Under the pieces are notes generated by a model that saw only the letters and a program-made list of their open reading frames with translations, was not told the DNA's origin and ran no database searches. The translations under genes and the position numbers were made by a program. Positions 41,506-50,798 of a DNA stretch of 64,000 bases are shown here, in pieces; the first letter of the stretch is position 1; each line of letters opens with the position of its first letter. Source of the DNA: Pseudomonadota bacterium (GTDB lineage: Bacteria > Pseudomonadota > Alphaproteobacteria > Micavibrionales > UBA2020); contig JAEXMB010000033.1 of NCBI GenBank assembly GCA_023444705.1, positions 7,782 to 71,781 of the forward strand. The letters run 5' to 3'.

Positions 41506-42036
41506 TTATGGTGCGGGTTTTTGGCCAGCACCTTTGAATGCCGCCTGCGGCGCGCGCAAGGTCACTTCTTTTTTAAGCGCCATGTCTTCTTCACCTTGCG
41601 GATCGGGCAAGGCCGCCAGCAAGCGCGTGCTGAGTTTCTTTTGCCCTTCGTTAAGGTCCCATCCCTCGGATTTGCGTTTACGCATTTGCGTTAGCAGAAT
41701 TTCAAGCGCGCTTTCCTTGCCGAGAGTAAGGTTCGGGTCCGCGCCACGGTCCAGCAAGGATTGCGCAGCACTCAGATGGTCGTTGCGGACATAAGAAATC
41801 AAAAACGTATCGCCGTCAGGCTTGCCGTTGACACTGGCATTGATGTCCGCGCCTGCCGCCAGCGCAAGATCGATCATATCCCAGTGGTGGGTGGCGTGGC
41901 CCTGCCGCAAGACCGCCTGCGCATCCGCACCTTTATCAAGCGCCTGTTTAAGCATCGTCAGATCCTTGGTTGCAAAACAAACATCAAGCGCAAGGGCAAG
42001 CGCGCGCTTCACATTTTCGGGGTTGGCGGTATTCAT
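41506..42036 (-). CDS. Short ankyrin protein coupled to a metallopeptidase
   Basis: A 176-residue protein. The ATG at 42036 overlaps the stop of the metallopeptidase gene (ATGA). Three or four repeats (LTMLKQALDKGADAQAVLRQ, ATHHWDMIDLALAAGADINA, DHLSAAQSLLDRGADPNLTL) are followed by a charged helix and a tail ending FKGAGQKPAP. The tight coupling to a protease gene suggests a functional pair, for example an inhibitor, targeting subunit or immunity-like partner (inference). Confidence 0.85.
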   Translation of the reverse strand: MNTANPENVKRALALALDVCFATKDLTMLKQALDKGADAQAVLRQGHATHHWDMIDLALAAGADINASVNGKPDGDTFLISYVRNDHLSAAQSLLDRGADPNLTLGKESALEILLTQMRKRKSEGWDLNEGQKKLSTRLLAALPDPQGEEDMALKKEVTLRAPQAAFKGAGQKPAP

Positions 42037-43028
42037 GCGACCCTCATGCTGAAACTGTAGCCGGACATTTTGGGGTCGCGCGCCCTTTGCCGCGGAACGC
42101 GGATATTCGACAGGCGTAAAATATCCTGCCACTCCTCGCTGTGCCGCGCCTGGTCCTTGATGAATTCTTTGACCGGCGGATAGTTCAAGAACCGCTTTCC
42201 TGCCTTGATCACGTCGGCGTTATCTGCGGATGCATGCATGACCTTGGCCGTTTCGCGGCAGAACAGCGCATACGCCTCCTCATCACGGCCATAGAGCGCC
42301 CTGACAATGTTGTGCGGCGTTTCATAGCGTTGGTGATATGCTTGCGCCGCATCGTTGAACTTCATGGCAAGCAGATGGTGCGATATGCGCGTATGCATAT
42401 GTCTGCCCACGATATCGTGCGCCAGCGCCGCTGTTTCGTCGAGCGATAGCGCGCTGATGTCGTGCTTGCACGCATGCCTGCGCACAGCCGCCAGAATATC
42501 GTCGGTATAATGAATAGGCGAGGTACCAAGCACCAGCGTACTGGCCTTGTTCGCGTATTTGAAAAAGTCGCTATCAAGACCAAAGCGCTGGATGTGGCGC
42601 AGGGCCGCAAAAGCATCGGCACGGCATTCGCCTTCATGGCCGCCGATCATCCCGCGCTCCATCACCTGATGGCCGATTTCGTGGTCGAGTACATAGAGCG
42701 TGCGCATTTCAAGCGTATAGCGCGGCGTGAACACCCCGGGCATCTCGCGCAACAGGCCGATCATCTTGATCCCCGCCACGCCGCCCAGTACGGTGGGATG
42801 ATACGCCATGCCCGCAGCGTTGCGTTTTTTGATATATGCGCTTTCCTGATGGATGCGTGCGCGCAGGGCACGCGTTTTCTCGCTCAGGTCATCGGCGATC
42901 GCGCTCGAGATAAAAACAGGCGCGTCGCTGTCGGTGACGAAAACGACCAGACGCTGCAGACGCTCGGGAAAGCTCTGACAGGCATCGCGCAGGGAGTGCT
43001 GCACTGTGGTGTGAAGATCGTTTTGCAT
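42033..43028 (-). CDS. Putative zinc metallopeptidase (HEIGH...ExxxD), paralogue 1
   Basis: A 331-residue protein with the zinc motif His116-Glu-Ile-Gly-His120. Glu134-Cys-Arg-Ala-Asp138 lies 14 residues later, the gluzincin arrangement in which Glu is the third ligand. The motif is preceded by TLYVLD. No signal peptide or TM helix is seen, so it acts in the cytosol or is exported by a specialised system. The family is not one I can name. It is about 45 percent alike by eye to the product at 43184-44140, over nearly full length. It is coupled to the 176-residue ankyrin gene. Confidence 0.75.
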   Translation of the reverse strand: MQNDLHTTVQHSLRDACQSFPERLQRLVVFVTDSDAPVFISSAIADDLSEKTRALRARIHQESAYIKKRNAAGMAYHPTVLGGVAGIKMIGLLREMPGVFTPRYTLEMRTLYVLDHEIGHQVMERGMIGGHEGECRADAFAALRHIQRFGLDSDFFKYANKASTLVLGTSPIHYTDDILAAVRRHACKHDISALSLDETAALAHDIVGRHMHTRISHHLLAMKFNDAAQAYHQRYETPHNIVRALYGRDEEAYALFCRETAKVMHASADNADVIKAGKRFLNYPPVKEFIKDQARHSEEWQDILRLSNIRVPRQRARDPKMSGYSFSMRVA

Positions 43029-43183
43029 GCGGCAAGAATAAACGATTCTTGTTTATATGTAAAATAATAAAAGGGCAGGCGGGTTGTGTTAAATTATTGA
43101 ATATAATCAATGGATTATCTATTAATTCGGTTTGTGCAACGCTGGGTTTTACTCATCGCGTCACCTTGTATCTGCGTCTTGTC

Positions 43184-44140
43184 TCACGCACCGTGTTTTT
43201 TCATGGCTGGCGTTGGGGCTTTCGAAAGGTCGGCGATGCGCCGCCACGCAGGGTCGGCTTTGGCACGGGCAGTGATAAAATCATGCACTGGCGGGAAATT
43301 TAAAAAGCGTTGTCCGGCACTTATAACACGCGCATCGGCAGGGTGGGCACGCATCACGCTTGCCGTTTCACGGCAGAAAACTTCATATGCGTCATGGTCC
43401 CTGTCATAGAGCGCGTCAACAAGCTCTTTCTTGCCGCCACAATGGCGCACGGCCATGCGCGCAGCTGGCCTGAATTTCTTTGCCAAGCGGTGAATGTCAG
43501 CAGAGCCAACAGGCAACGAGCGGACAAGACGGTCGGCTAAACGCGCAGTTGCCGCAAGCGGTAAGCCGCTAATATCATTGTCGCGTGCATAAGCGCGCAC
43601 CGCTTCCATGATGTCAGTCGTGTAATGGACAGGCGATGTCCCCAGCACGACCGAATGCGCACGCGTCATCAAGACAAAATAATCCGTGTCAAAGCCATAG
43701 CGCTGAAGATGGCGCAACGTTGCAAAAGCATCCGCGCGGCATTCGGCTAAATAACCGCTGACCATCCCCCGCGGCACAACCTGATGACCGATCTCATGGT
43801 CAAGGACGTAAACGCTGCGCATGTCCTTGGTATAGCGTTTGTTGAAAACGCCTGACACATCGCTGTGTACACCAATCATCTTCACCATATGCCCTGCAAC
43901 ACGCATCGGATGATAGGCCATGCCAACACAGTTGCGACGCTTGATATAGGCTGTTTCCCGCGCGATCACACGACTGACTTCCTGCGTCGCCGAAGACAGC
44001 TTTGCCGCTGTTGCAGGTGCGAGATATACCGGCGTTTTTGCATCGGTCATAAAAAGAAACAACGTGCGCAACTGCCGCGGAAAAGCGTCATAAGCTTCGC
44101 GGGCGGTTTGTTCGAAAATGGCGCCGAGCTCTTTTTGCAT
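43184..44140 (-). CDS. Putative zinc metallopeptidase (HEIGH...ExxxD), paralogue 2
   Basis: A 318-residue protein with His115-Glu-Ile-Gly-His119 and Glu133...Asp137 in AECRADAFATLRHLQRYG. It shares with its neighbour the segments AYIKRRNCVGMAYHP, SVYVLDHEIGHQV, VVLGTSPVHYTTDIMEAV and RFLNFPPVHDFI. The two genes are tandem duplicates separated by 155 bases. The C-terminus is basic, ending APTPAMKKHGA. Unlike paralogue 1 it is not coupled to an ankyrin gene; the next gene upstream (44234-44758) is a separate ankyrin gene 93 bases away. Confidence 0.75.
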   Translation of the reverse strand: MQKELGAIFEQTAREAYDAFPRQLRTLFLFMTDAKTPVYLAPATAAKLSSATQEVSRVIARETAYIKRRNCVGMAYHPMRVAGHMVKMIGVHSDVSGVFNKRYTKDMRSVYVLDHEIGHQVVPRGMVSGYLAECRADAFATLRHLQRYGFDTDYFVLMTRAHSVVLGTSPVHYTTDIMEAVRAYARDNDISGLPLAATARLADRLVRSLPVGSADIHRLAKKFRPAARMAVRHCGGKKELVDALYDRDHDAYEVFCRETASVMRAHPADARVISAGQRFLNFPPVHDFITARAKADPAWRRIADLSKAPTPAMKKHGA

Positions 44141-44233
44141 CAGGCTATATTACCCGATTCATTTTTTATATGTAAAACATTTATAGGGAGATTTTGTCGG
44201 CTAAAAAAGTATTTTAAATCAGCACTATAGGTA

Positions 44234-44758
44234 TCAATTGGGTTTTCGCGGCGGCGGTTTTGCACCACTCTTGAGGTTCTGGCGGCCCGTCATCATCACG
44301 CGCAGGCGCTCGGCGGCGGCGGGGTTGTCGTCCCACAACGCCATGTAATCGCGTGCGGTCCAGCCCTGCTTGTCGGCGATATCGTCACGTGCGCCCGCAT
44401 CCTTGAACAACGCGATGATGTCCGCACGCGTGCGCAGGCCGCCCGACACGGCCGCCGCATGCAGCGGCGTCCAGCCGTGATCGTCCACCCGCGCAACGTC
44501 GGCACCGGCCTTGAGCAACAGACGCACAATATCGCTTTCACCCCAATAGGCTGCTTCGTGCAGGGGTGTGGTGCCGCCATCCGCCGCCTGATTGGGATCG
44601 GCGCCGCGGCGCAAACGGTCGCGCACTTCACTGCGGTTTCCCGCACGCACCGCACGATAGAGCGCGCTTTCACCGCGCGCATTGCGCGGGTCGCGCCCGC
44701 CATGCGTCATGCGGTTAAAGCGGTCGGTGATGGTGTCAAGAAACGAAAGTGGTTTCAT
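44234..44758 (-). CDS. Small ankyrin-repeat protein, 4 repeats
   Basis: A 174-residue protein starting MKPLSFLDTITDRFNRM, an amphipathic helix; the upstream ATG at 44782 is an alternative. Four repeats (GESALYRAVRAGNRSEVRDR, GTTPLHEAAYWGESDIVRLL, GWTPLHAAAVSGGLRTRADI, GWTARDYMALWDDNPAAAER) are followed by a basic Pro tail, SGAKPPPRKPN. It lies 93 bases upstream of metallopeptidase paralogue 2 on the same strand and could be co-transcribed, echoing the ankyrin/peptidase pairing at 41506-43028. Confidence 0.88.
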   Translation of the reverse strand: MKPLSFLDTITDRFNRMTHGGRDPRNARGESALYRAVRAGNRSEVRDRLRRGADPNQAADGGTTPLHEAAYWGESDIVRLLLKAGADVARVDDHGWTPLHAAAVSGGLRTRADIIALFKDAGARDDIADKQGWTARDYMALWDDNPAAAERLRVMMTGRQNLKSGAKPPPRKPN

Positions 44759-44927
44759 GGCGCAAAAAAGTCCTCTGGCCATTACTCTACGCGAAAAAAG
44801 ACAGTATCACCAAGCTTTGCCCGATCTGAACACCGCGCAGACCAGCGCGATGTTGCAGTGCATGCACCACAAACTCTTGACGGTGCCTTGATTGACGGCT
44901 GATTTTTTCGCAATGCAACAGCGTGGA

Positions 44928-45917
44928 TTATTGCTCCGGGCTGACCGCCGCAAATTCGCTGTCGTTGAACAGTTGCGCCGAATCGGCAATGAAATCCTGC
45001 GCGCTTTGCGCCACGGCAAAGCGCGACAGACCCGGCGACAGCGTGCTTGAAAACGGCGGTACCGGGTTAAAACCCATGTTGCTGATCGCCGACAGACTGA
45101 TAACGCTGATCATCAGACCGACCGCAAACGATAGCGCCGCCTGCCTGCGCTTGCGCGCGGACAGCATTGTCGCCGCCGCAAGACAGGCCGAGGTCAGCGT
45201 CGCAAGCAATACCGTCTGTGTCAATATGGTCGCCGCTTGCGATGCCAGACTACCGCTCAGCAAAAAGTCAACGCCGCGCAGCGCCATGCCCGTCACCAGC
45301 GAGGCGATGACATAGACGCTGGCCAGCGACAGCTGTTGCGCAAAGCGCGAGCGATGCGTCAGCAACCGCCCCACCACCGACCACATCGCCGCCCAGACCA
45401 CGATAATCATGAATACGGCCGCCACGCTCATGGCGGCGGTCATTGCGGCTTCGCTGCTCCAGATTTCAAGGTATGACCATCCCGCCGTCAGCGCCAGCGC
45501 CAGCGCGAACAACGCGGCCGCCACCGGCATGCGCCCCAGCGAGGAGCGAAGCCCCCCGTTCTGCGCCATCGGCAACGCCGCCGCAACGGCGTAATCGCTG
45601 GCATAGGCCGCGATGACGGTTTCCCCCGCTTCGACTACATCGCCCGAGGCCAGCGGCGTCCATTGCCCCGCCGTCAACACGCGTGCGTTGAGCAAGGTGG
45701 GATTGACGCTGTCAAGCGCACAGATTTCCCACGGCGTTTTGGCATCCGCCGCATCGTTGGCGCGAATGATGTATTGGCGTGCCGCCAGATAGGGATCGGC
45801 GACGATAACGTCACAGGCAGGGCTGCGGCCCACAACCACGGGCAGGGACGTGATCTTTTCGTGATGCGTGCGCACGCTGTCAGTCAGGGGCGCGATTGCA
45901 AGGACCATCATGCTCAT
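44928..45917 (-). CDS. FHA-domain membrane protein
   Basis: A 329-residue protein. Residues 1-115 match a forkhead-associated domain: VVVGRSPACDVIVADPYLAARQ and later LNARVL. FHA domains bind phosphothreonine. Five hydrophobic helices follow (about 130-290), then a short soluble tail. Its ATG overlaps the stop of the serine protease gene (ATGA), so the two are made together. No kinase gene is visible in the window. It probably recruits a phosphorylated partner to the inner membrane. Confidence 0.82.
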   Translation of the reverse strand: MSMMVLAIAPLTDSVRTHHEKITSLPVVVGRSPACDVIVADPYLAARQYIIRANDAADAKTPWEICALDSVNPTLLNARVLTAGQWTPLASGDVVEAGETVIAAYASDYAVAAALPMAQNGGLRSSLGRMPVAAALFALALALTAGWSYLEIWSSEAAMTAAMSVAAVFMIIVVWAAMWSVVGRLLTHRSRFAQQLSLASVYVIASLVTGMALRGVDFLLSGSLASQAATILTQTVLLATLTSACLAAATMLSARKRRQAALSFAVGLMISVISLSAISNMGFNPVPPFSSTLSPGLSRFAVAQSAQDFIADSAQLFNDSEFAAVSPEQ

Positions 45918-47359
45918 GGCGCCACCATCCCGTCCGGCGACTTGTCCATCACGCTGTCGCCTGCAGGCGCGACGACGTCGCGGACATCCGGCGCATCCCC
46001 GCGTGCGGGTGCGATTTCAGAGATAAACCGCGACATGAATGCCTGCGCGTTGTCGCGCGTCACCCCGAGCGCATTGACGGTGATGACGACACCGGTGCGC
46101 GGCGCATCGACCATCGCCATATAAAGATGCGCGTCGAACAACGACGGATATTTGGTGTATTGGCGCACGCAATACGATGTCTTGAAGCGATGGCCCGCCT
46201 GATCGACGAAGCCGTCATGGCAGGCAAAGTTGCCGACATCGCCTTCGCCTGCGTTGCTTGATTCAACGCTATTTGAATACAGCCCTTCGTAAAAGCTGTA
46301 AAAACGCGCCGTCCACATCTCAGGCGACGGTGTCACCAGGTCATAGCGGTAAAAGTACACGCCCGTTTCAAACGTATCACTGAGGAACAAGCTGTCCTCG
46401 TTATAGCAGGTCGACCAGAAATGCGTGTAGGGGTCCTTGTCTTCATGCGCGGGCGCACCCCAGCATTTCAATGCAGGATGCAGACGGCCCGGCAGCGACA
46501 GCGGCCCAAAAGTCATGCTGTCCCACGTGTGCGCGGGGTCGAGCATGGTCTTGATGATCGACGACTGGCTGGCGTCAAGCTGTGCTTCGATATCGGCATG
46601 CGCACGCGTCAGGAAATCGCCCGCCATATCACCCGTCATATCACCCGTTTGGCCGCTGTTGCGGTATTTTGCGACCAGTGCGGCAAGCGCTTCGACCGGC
46701 ACCAGAAAACCGATCTGGTTGCCGCCCGTCATGACGTTGATCCCCACAACGCGGCCATCGCCTGACAGGGCGGGCCCGCCGCTCATGCCCTGGTTGATCG
46801 CACCGGAAAAGTGAATCTTGTCGTGGAACGTATCCGAAGCCATGCCATTGTGGATACCCTCGACGATCGTAAAGCCGATGTCGTGCGGGTTGCCAAGCGC
46901 AAAGACGCGCGTGCCCTTGCGCAGGTCGGACGTGCCGAGCATGACAAAAGCCGGCCCCGCCTTGTCCATGCGCAACAGCGCAAGATCATTGACGACATCA
47001 ACACCCACCAGCGACAGCGCGCCGCGCGTGCCGTCCTCGTGCAGGTATTCTAGGCGGTTGTTGGCCGGGCGGTTGATCATGTCGGACACGACATGGTAGT
47101 TCGTCGCCAGCAAGCCCTGCGCATCGATCTGAAACCCGCTGCCAATCGCGGCTTTCTTGCCCGAGGCGCGGTCGATGACCTGTACCTGATAGACGGCCGC
47201 GCCATGATCCTGATACATGCGCTCCGCCGCATCCGTCAGCGGCGGTTGCGGCGCGGTGACGCCTTGCGCCGGTGTGTCCGTTTGCGCACGCGCGGGCGGG
47301 GACAAGAAAGTTGCAGCCAAAAGCAAAGCACAGGCAAGTGATCGTGTGTATGTGGTCAT
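45914..47359 (-). CDS. Secreted trypsin-like serine protease with unknown C-terminal domain
   Basis: A 481-residue protein with a signal peptide (MTTYTRSLACALLLAATFLS...ARA). The catalytic triad is visible: His89 in ATNYHVVSD, Asp125 in VVNDLALLRM, and Ser193 in QGMSGGPALSG. The S1C/HtrA-like protease domain ends near 225. There is no PDZ domain; a 250-residue C-terminal region with several cysteines and aromatic residues is unrecognised. A short TGDM TGDM AGDF repeat links the two. It is periplasmic or exported. Divergent from the 479-residue ankyrin gene and coupled to the FHA gene. Confidence 0.88.
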   Translation of the reverse strand: MTTYTRSLACALLLAATFLSPPARAQTDTPAQGVTAPQPPLTDAAERMYQDHGAAVYQVQVIDRASGKKAAIGSGFQIDAQGLLATNYHVVSDMINRPANNRLEYLHEDGTRGALSLVGVDVVNDLALLRMDKAGPAFVMLGTSDLRKGTRVFALGNPHDIGFTIVEGIHNGMASDTFHDKIHFSGAINQGMSGGPALSGDGRVVGINVMTGGNQIGFLVPVEALAALVAKYRNSGQTGDMTGDMAGDFLTRAHADIEAQLDASQSSIIKTMLDPAHTWDSMTFGPLSLPGRLHPALKCWGAPAHEDKDPYTHFWSTCYNEDSLFLSDTFETGVYFYRYDLVTPSPEMWTARFYSFYEGLYSNSVESSNAGEGDVGNFACHDGFVDQAGHRFKTSYCVRQYTKYPSLFDAHLYMAMVDAPRTGVVITVNALGVTRDNAQAFMSRFISEIAPARGDAPDVRDVVAPAGDSVMDKSPDGMVAP

Positions 47360-47643
47360 GGACCCTGATATTTCGCGGAGGATAGACAGCTTGCGCCAGT
47401 CTGCACGTCCCGGTCTTTAATGTATACAGCCGCGTCCATACGGGGCACCTCGCCGGATTGTTTACAGAATCTGGTATTTTTCCATTTTCTGCGTGCAACG
47501 CGTCAATTTTTTGCATTGATTGCGCCTGCGGTTATCCAAACGTAGCAAGATTACACTTTTCCGCCTTTTTTCGTTTTTACGGGGTTGTCCACAGGTCGCC
47601 TGCTTGCTACGGTTTTGCGGTATTCAAAACGGGACCCGCCGAC

Positions 47644-49083
47644 GTGAAAAAGTTTTTCAACGCCATGTCCGACCGCACCAGCCGCGATCTTGACCGGATC
47701 GGCAGCAAGGGTCTGACGCGCCTGCAACAGGCCGCGGATGAAAACGACACCGACCGCATCCGCCTGCTGTTGCGCCGCAAAGCCGACATCAACGAAACCG
47801 GCCTGTGCGGCGAAACCGCCCTGCACCGCGCCGCGCGCCACAACAACTACAGCGCCGCGCGCCTGCTGGTCGATATGGGTGCCGATGTCAACCTGCCTGA
47901 CGCGCAGGGGCAAACAGCGCTCCACAATGCCGTCCTGCATGGCAACACGATGATCGTCGCCCGCCTGATCGAAGCCGGCGCAGACGTCAACATCGCCGAT
48001 CACGAGGGCCGCACCGCCATGCATATGGTGCCGCGCGGGTGCGAGGATATTTTCACCCAGCTGGTGGCGCAGGGCGGCGACGTCAACGCGCTCGACAAGC
48101 AAGGCTATCCGCCGCTCAACTACCATCTGCGCCACGACAGGCTGGTCACGGCCATCATCAATCTTGGTGCCGACCCCAATCTTTCGACGACACAGCCATC
48201 GCCACTGGTCACCGCACTGAGCATCCCTTTGCTGGCCACACATCCCGCAATCATCAGAAGCCTGCTGGCAGGCGGCGGCGACGTTAACGCGCGCAGTGCG
48301 TCAACGGGCGAACCGCTGATCCACCTTGCCGCACGCAGCGGCCAAAACGCCCTGCTGGTCGAAGCCCTGGCGCGCAAAGCCGACGTCACCGCAACCGATC
48401 CCGCGGGCATGACCGTCGCGCATGCGCTGGCGCAACTGCCCCAGCCCGACCTGATGCGCCTTGTACTGTTGCGCGCGCCCGATCTTGCGCGCACACGCGC
48501 CAAGGACGGCACCACGCCGCTGCATCTGGTCGTGCAGCATCTGACGCAAACGCCGTTGCGCGGTGCCGAAACCCATGTCGCAACGCTGGTGCAACTGGCG
48601 CAACTGCTGATCGAATACGGTGCCGATCCTTCGACCGCCACCACCAACGGCACGACCCTGCTGCACGAGGCCACGACGCGCAACATGCCGGGCTTCATTG
48701 ATTTCCTTGCCAAGCATAAGGCGGATTTCAACCTGCGCGACCAGCAGGGCAACGCCGCGCTCAATGTCGCGATCACCGCGCGCAATGTGGAACTGCTCGA
48801 CCGCTTGCTCGACCACGGCGCCGATCCGGACCTTACGGATGCACGCGGCTGGACAGTGCTTGACCGCCTTGCTGAAAAGAAAGACCGCGAAAGCCCGATC
48901 GTGCAACGCCTGATCGTGGCGGGCGGGCAATACAACAAACAGTTGCCCCTCTACCCCGATCTGATCCGTCCGCGCAAAAACACAGCTCCGGCCCCCGCCA
49001 ATGACACCGCGCCCAAGCCAGCGCCCGAGACTATTGTCTCGCCGATCAAAAAGATCATCAAGCGCCAGCCACCAACAAATTAA
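47644..49083 (+). CDS. Ankyrin-repeat protein, about 11-12 repeats
   Basis: A 479-residue protein from the GTG at 47644 (MKKFFNAMSDRTSRDL when initiated); the ATG at 47665 is the alternative. The longer frame to 47458 is rejected because it would add a cysteine-rich non-ankyrin leader. Repeats such as GETALHRAARHNNYSAARLL, GQTALHNAVLHGNTMIVARL, GTTLLHEATTRNMPGFIDFL and GNAALNVAITARNVELLDRL fill residues 20-440. The tail is Pro/Ala then basic (PIKKIIKRQPPTN). Plus strand, divergent from the protease/FHA operon. Confidence 0.92.
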   Translation: MKKFFNAMSDRTSRDLDRIGSKGLTRLQQAADENDTDRIRLLLRRKADINETGLCGETALHRAARHNNYSAARLLVDMGADVNLPDAQGQTALHNAVLHGNTMIVARLIEAGADVNIADHEGRTAMHMVPRGCEDIFTQLVAQGGDVNALDKQGYPPLNYHLRHDRLVTAIINLGADPNLSTTQPSPLVTALSIPLLATHPAIIRSLLAGGGDVNARSASTGEPLIHLAARSGQNALLVEALARKADVTATDPAGMTVAHALAQLPQPDLMRLVLLRAPDLARTRAKDGTTPLHLVVQHLTQTPLRGAETHVATLVQLAQLLIEYGADPSTATTNGTTLLHEATTRNMPGFIDFLAKHKADFNLRDQQGNAALNVAITARNVELLDRLLDHGADPDLTDARGWTVLDRLAEKKDRESPIVQRLIVAGGQYNKQLPLYPDLIRPRKNTAPAPANDTAPKPAPETIVSPIKKIIKRQPPTN

Positions 49084-49191
49084 TACAAAACAACAACTTA
49101 ACCGTTCACCGTGCGGCCAATCCGCTGTTGACGCAGTTCTGCTTTATGACTAAACTCTGTTTTACCTAATAACAAAGCAGATTCTTGCCCC

Positions 49192-50202
49192 ATGTCATCC
49201 AGCGAAAACGACAGCACCGGCGGCTCCGCGCGCAGTGCCTATAACAGTGCCGCCATAAGCGGCGACGACGGCACGACCAGCGTTGACCCCCTGGCCGATC
49301 TGCCGCCGCGCGTGCGCGACTTTTTGCGCAATGCCGATGTCGCGCAACCGCTCAAGGATCTGTGCCTGCACATTCTCCCTGCTGCCGATTTTGCAACTTT
49401 CAAAAGACGTCTTGATCGCGGTGACTTTGACGCCCACCTGACCTGTGATGCGCACCCAATGGGCGGTCTGCTTGCGCAACTGGCGGCGGCCCCCAAGGAA
49501 CTTGGCAACGACTGGCTACAAGCCGTGGCACAACGCGAGGCTTTCGCCGTCGATGCGCTCAGCGTCCCCTACTATTACACGGGAAGTTATTACAGCAGTC
49601 ACATCAAGGACTATACCGGCCAAAGCGTGTCACAACGCCCGCTTGGCAGCTGGATGCTCGGCCATCGCAGCATGAAATACCCCGATCTCGCGCAATTCTG
49701 CGCGCGCCTGCTTGCACATGAATACAAAGCCAATGACGTATCGCAACCGATCGCCCATCACGCGATTTACGGCACGCCGACGCTTGAATACCTGCGCGAC
49801 TTCGCCGACAAGGCAGGCACGCTTGACTTCATCAACGTAAAAAACGCCAATGGCGAAAGCGTTTTTTACCGCCTTGCAACCAATAAAAACCTCTATAACC
49901 ACGCATCGACGCTGAATGTGCTGAGCTGGCTGCTGGAGCGCAAGCCCGAGCTGATCCACACCACCGACGATGCCGGCTGGACGGCGCTTGACCGCTATGT
50001 CCTGCAGATGACGGTGCAAAGCGGCGTCTCGCAAGCCGTCACCACCGAAAGCGGTATGCTGCGCCTGTTGCTTGCATCGGGCGCGCAGTTCCGCCGGCAA
50101 ACGCCGCCGGGCATGTCACTGGTGGACTATCACAATAATCAGCAGACGACCACGCTGCTCGGCAAACCGGCAGCGGCAGGCCCGATCAAACGCAAACCCT
50201 AA
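49192..50202 (+). CDS. Divergent ankyrin-like protein
   Basis: A 336-residue soluble protein. A Ser/Gly-rich start is followed by helical pairs that look like degenerate ankyrin repeats (LDFINVKNANGESVFYRLAT, HASTLNVLSWLLERKPELIH, DDAGWTALDRYVLQ). It has several Tyr/Ser-rich insertions (VPYYYTGSYYSSHIKDYTG) and ends in a basic tail, AGPIKRKP. It lies 108 bases downstream of the 479-residue ankyrin gene on the same strand. No catalytic motif recognised. Confidence 0.7.
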   Translation: MSSSENDSTGGSARSAYNSAAISGDDGTTSVDPLADLPPRVRDFLRNADVAQPLKDLCLHILPAADFATFKRRLDRGDFDAHLTCDAHPMGGLLAQLAAAPKELGNDWLQAVAQREAFAVDALSVPYYYTGSYYSSHIKDYTGQSVSQRPLGSWMLGHRSMKYPDLAQFCARLLAHEYKANDVSQPIAHHAIYGTPTLEYLRDFADKAGTLDFINVKNANGESVFYRLATNKNLYNHASTLNVLSWLLERKPELIHTTDDAGWTALDRYVLQMTVQSGVSQAVTTESGMLRLLLASGAQFRRQTPPGMSLVDYHNNQQTTTLLGKPAAAGPIKRKP

Positions 50203-50214
50203 GGCCCGCGTTTA

Positions 50215-50475
50215 TCACAGCGTTGCTTGCGCGTCGTCCAGATGGCGGTGCAGTTGCAGCGGCTTGAGTACGGGATTTTTCAGCACCTCGGGCGCGCTGA
50301 GGTTGGCAAGGCGCAATGCCGTCGCCACATGTGCGCCTGTTTCCATCAGAAAGCGCACGCGGATGCTGTCGATGCGGGGCTGGGTCAGCTCCCATGCCAG
50401 TTCGCGGGTTTCGTAATTGATATCATCGTTGGGCGAAATCACAGGCTGGCCAAACGAAGCGTCGTGCTGTCCCAT
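50215..50475 (-). CDS. Unknown 86-residue protein
   Basis: A soluble protein from the ATG at 50475 (AAGG upstream), beginning MGQHDASFGQPVISPNDDIN. It is helical afterwards, with LAWELTQPRIDSIRVRFLME and TALRLANLSAPEVLKNPVLK. It converges on the ankyrin-like gene. No family recognised. Confidence 0.5.
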   Translation of the reverse strand: MGQHDASFGQPVISPNDDINYETRELAWELTQPRIDSIRVRFLMETGAHVATALRLANLSAPEVLKNPVLKPLQLHRHLDDAQATL

Positions 50476-50798
50476 CGGAAAATAACCTTTCAAGTATACA
50501 GGTGGCTGTTGCAAGCGCATGCGAAAGCCCTGCGGCCCTACGACCGCACGTCACCGCGCCGCTTTCACATACGTGCATCCCTCTATGCTAGTTCGAAAAT
50601 ATGAAAATTTTCTGAAACCATTGCCAGCGAGGCATTTTTTAAACCAGACAGACGAAAAACATCGCAAAATCGCTTATTTTATTGCTTTTTTGAACAGCCA
50701 TTCACATGAAATGTTTGCACTGGCGTCCCCCCGCCTGCTATACCCCTAAGCGCATTTTTATTTTCCGAGAATCATTTAAGCACCAAAGGCTAACGACA
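50476..50798. promoter_or_regulatory. Divergent region upstream of the TetR gene
   Basis: These 323 bases hold no gene. They are AT-rich from 50590 and include a perfect 10-bp palindrome GAAAATTTTC (50603-50612), a candidate TetR operator. The promoters of the divergent 86-residue and TetR genes should be here but are not resolved. Confidence 0.35.

Noticed and set aside
44928..47359. FHA protein as a sign of a type VI secretion locus
   Set aside because: No TssB, TssC, TssM, ClpV or Hcp-like genes are nearby; the Hsp100 at 8131 lacks the ClpV N-domain.
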